A stretch of 63,296 nucleotides of DNA, from assembly GCA_000403295.2 (NCBI GenBank), contig KE159605.1, positions 1 through 63,296 of the forward strand, read 5' to 3'. The notes under the pieces are model-generated. The model searched no databases, had not been told where the DNA came from, and saw nothing but the letters and a program-made list of their open reading frames with translations. The position numbers and the translations under genes were made by a program. Within the stretch, counting starts at the first letter, position 1, and each line of letters starts with the position of its first letter. Positions 62,958-63,296 of the stretch are shown piece after piece. The DNA is from Lachnospiraceae bacterium M18-1. GTDB lineage: Bacteria > Bacillota > Clostridia > Lachnospirales > Lachnospiraceae.

Positions 62958-63296
62958 ATGGAATATATACAGATGACGCTCACTGACTGGGTGGAGATGA
63001 AGCAGAAGCTGAGAAGGGAACTGCTTGGGATCAAGCAGAGCTTTGTGCGGATCGGCTTCATGCTGCGCCAGATTGAGGAGCAGAAGCTATATGAAAATGA
63101 CGGATATAAGAGCATAGCGGAGTTTGCCAAGGCGGAGCTGGGGCTGGAAGCATCTACCACAAGCCGGTTTATCAGCATCAACCGGGAATATTCCGCAGAT
63201 GGATATTCCGAGATACTGAGTCCGGAATATGCGGAGCTGGGGAGGAGCCAGCTGGAAGAGATGCTGAAGCTGCCGGAGGAGGATCGCTGCATGGTG
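62958..63296 (+). CDS. Hypothetical phage protein, N-terminal part (cut by window)
   Basis: The frame starts at ATG 62958, 13 bases after AAGGAG, and stays open to the window end (113 residues seen). The product reads MEYIQMTLTDWVEMKQKLRR, then IGFMLRQIEEQKLYENDGYK and LGLEASTTSRFISINREYS. The pattern resembles DUF3102/ParB-like phage regulators with a helical DNA-binding region. No function is assigned. Confidence 0.6.
   Translation, partial: MEYIQMTLTDWVEMKQKLRRELLGIKQSFVRIGFMLRQIEEQKLYENDGYKSIAEFAKAELGLEASTTSRFISINREYSADGYSEILSPEYAELGRSQLEEMLKLPEEDRCMV

Larger units (their letters stand above)
50911..63296. mobile_element. Prophage-like element, left end, integrated in a substrate-binding gene
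   Basis: The junction lies at about 50905-50920, where the host gene frame stops and the serine recombinase stop codon stands. To the right are the recombinase, cargo, a divergent repressor region with operators, small early genes, a HUH protein, a nuclease, ParA, PcfK-like and PcfJ. The element continues past the window; no structural or lysis genes are seen here. It could be a prophage or an integrative element; the early-gene layout favours a prophage. Confidence 0.75.

Overview
The window is a chromosomal segment of a spore-forming, low-GC Gram-positive anaerobe. The gene content (dcw division cluster, SpoIIGA, sigma-E and sigma-G, CotJ coat proteins, strong AGGAGG ribosome sites, TTG/GTG starts) fits the Clostridia, most probably a Lachnospiraceae gut bacterium. 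No rRNA, tRNA or CRISPR array was seen.

Layout. (1) 1-1185 is the end of a prophage carrying a holin and an endolysin. It abuts the cotJ spore-coat operon (1186-2051, minus strand). The third gene, cotJC, is cut after 34 codons exactly where the prophage starts, so the prophage sits inside a sporulation gene. (2) 2409-30186 is the housekeeping and development core: asnB, a SEDS glycosyltransferase, degV, then mraZ-rsmH-ftsL-pbp-pbp-mraY-murD, an insertion sequence, and ftsW-ftsQ-ftsZ-spoIIGA-sigE. After that come a beta-CASP hydrolase, a sodium/solute symporter, sigG and small genes. Division genes and the first mother-cell sigma factor are therefore adjacent, as in many Clostridia. (3) 30412-36114 holds pth-mfd-prsA-like foldase and a cytidylate-kinase-like gene. 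(4) 36350-45032 is a catabolic island for unsaturated uronates: kduI, a sugar isomerase, a DctPQM TRAP transporter, a GH88/GH105 unsaturated glycuronyl hydrolase, kduD and two AraC regulators. It would import and dismantle lyase-generated pectin or glycosaminoglycan fragments. (5) 45218-50910 is accessory chromosome with a DUF975 membrane protein, a PHP phosphatase, a lysine-rich zinc-ribbon membrane protein and several short mobile repeats. (6) From about 50911 to the end is a second prophage-like element. It starts with a large serine recombinase inserted into an ABC-transporter substrate-binding gene, then has an immunity region with an operator array, a HUH replication-like protein, a VRR-NUC nuclease, ParA, a PcfK/AcrIIA9-like protein and PcfJ.

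The most notable signals are the prophage interrupting cotJC (a candidate developmentally excised element), an endolysin with a probable internal start, seven promoter-proximal boxes at exact 10-bp spacing before mraZ, a pair of short GTTAC-ended elements each flanked by its own perfect 8-bp duplication, and nested 166-167-bp palindromic CTAG elements, one of which supplies the end of asnB.

All calls come from reading the sequence. Family names rest on remembered family features; no database search was run.
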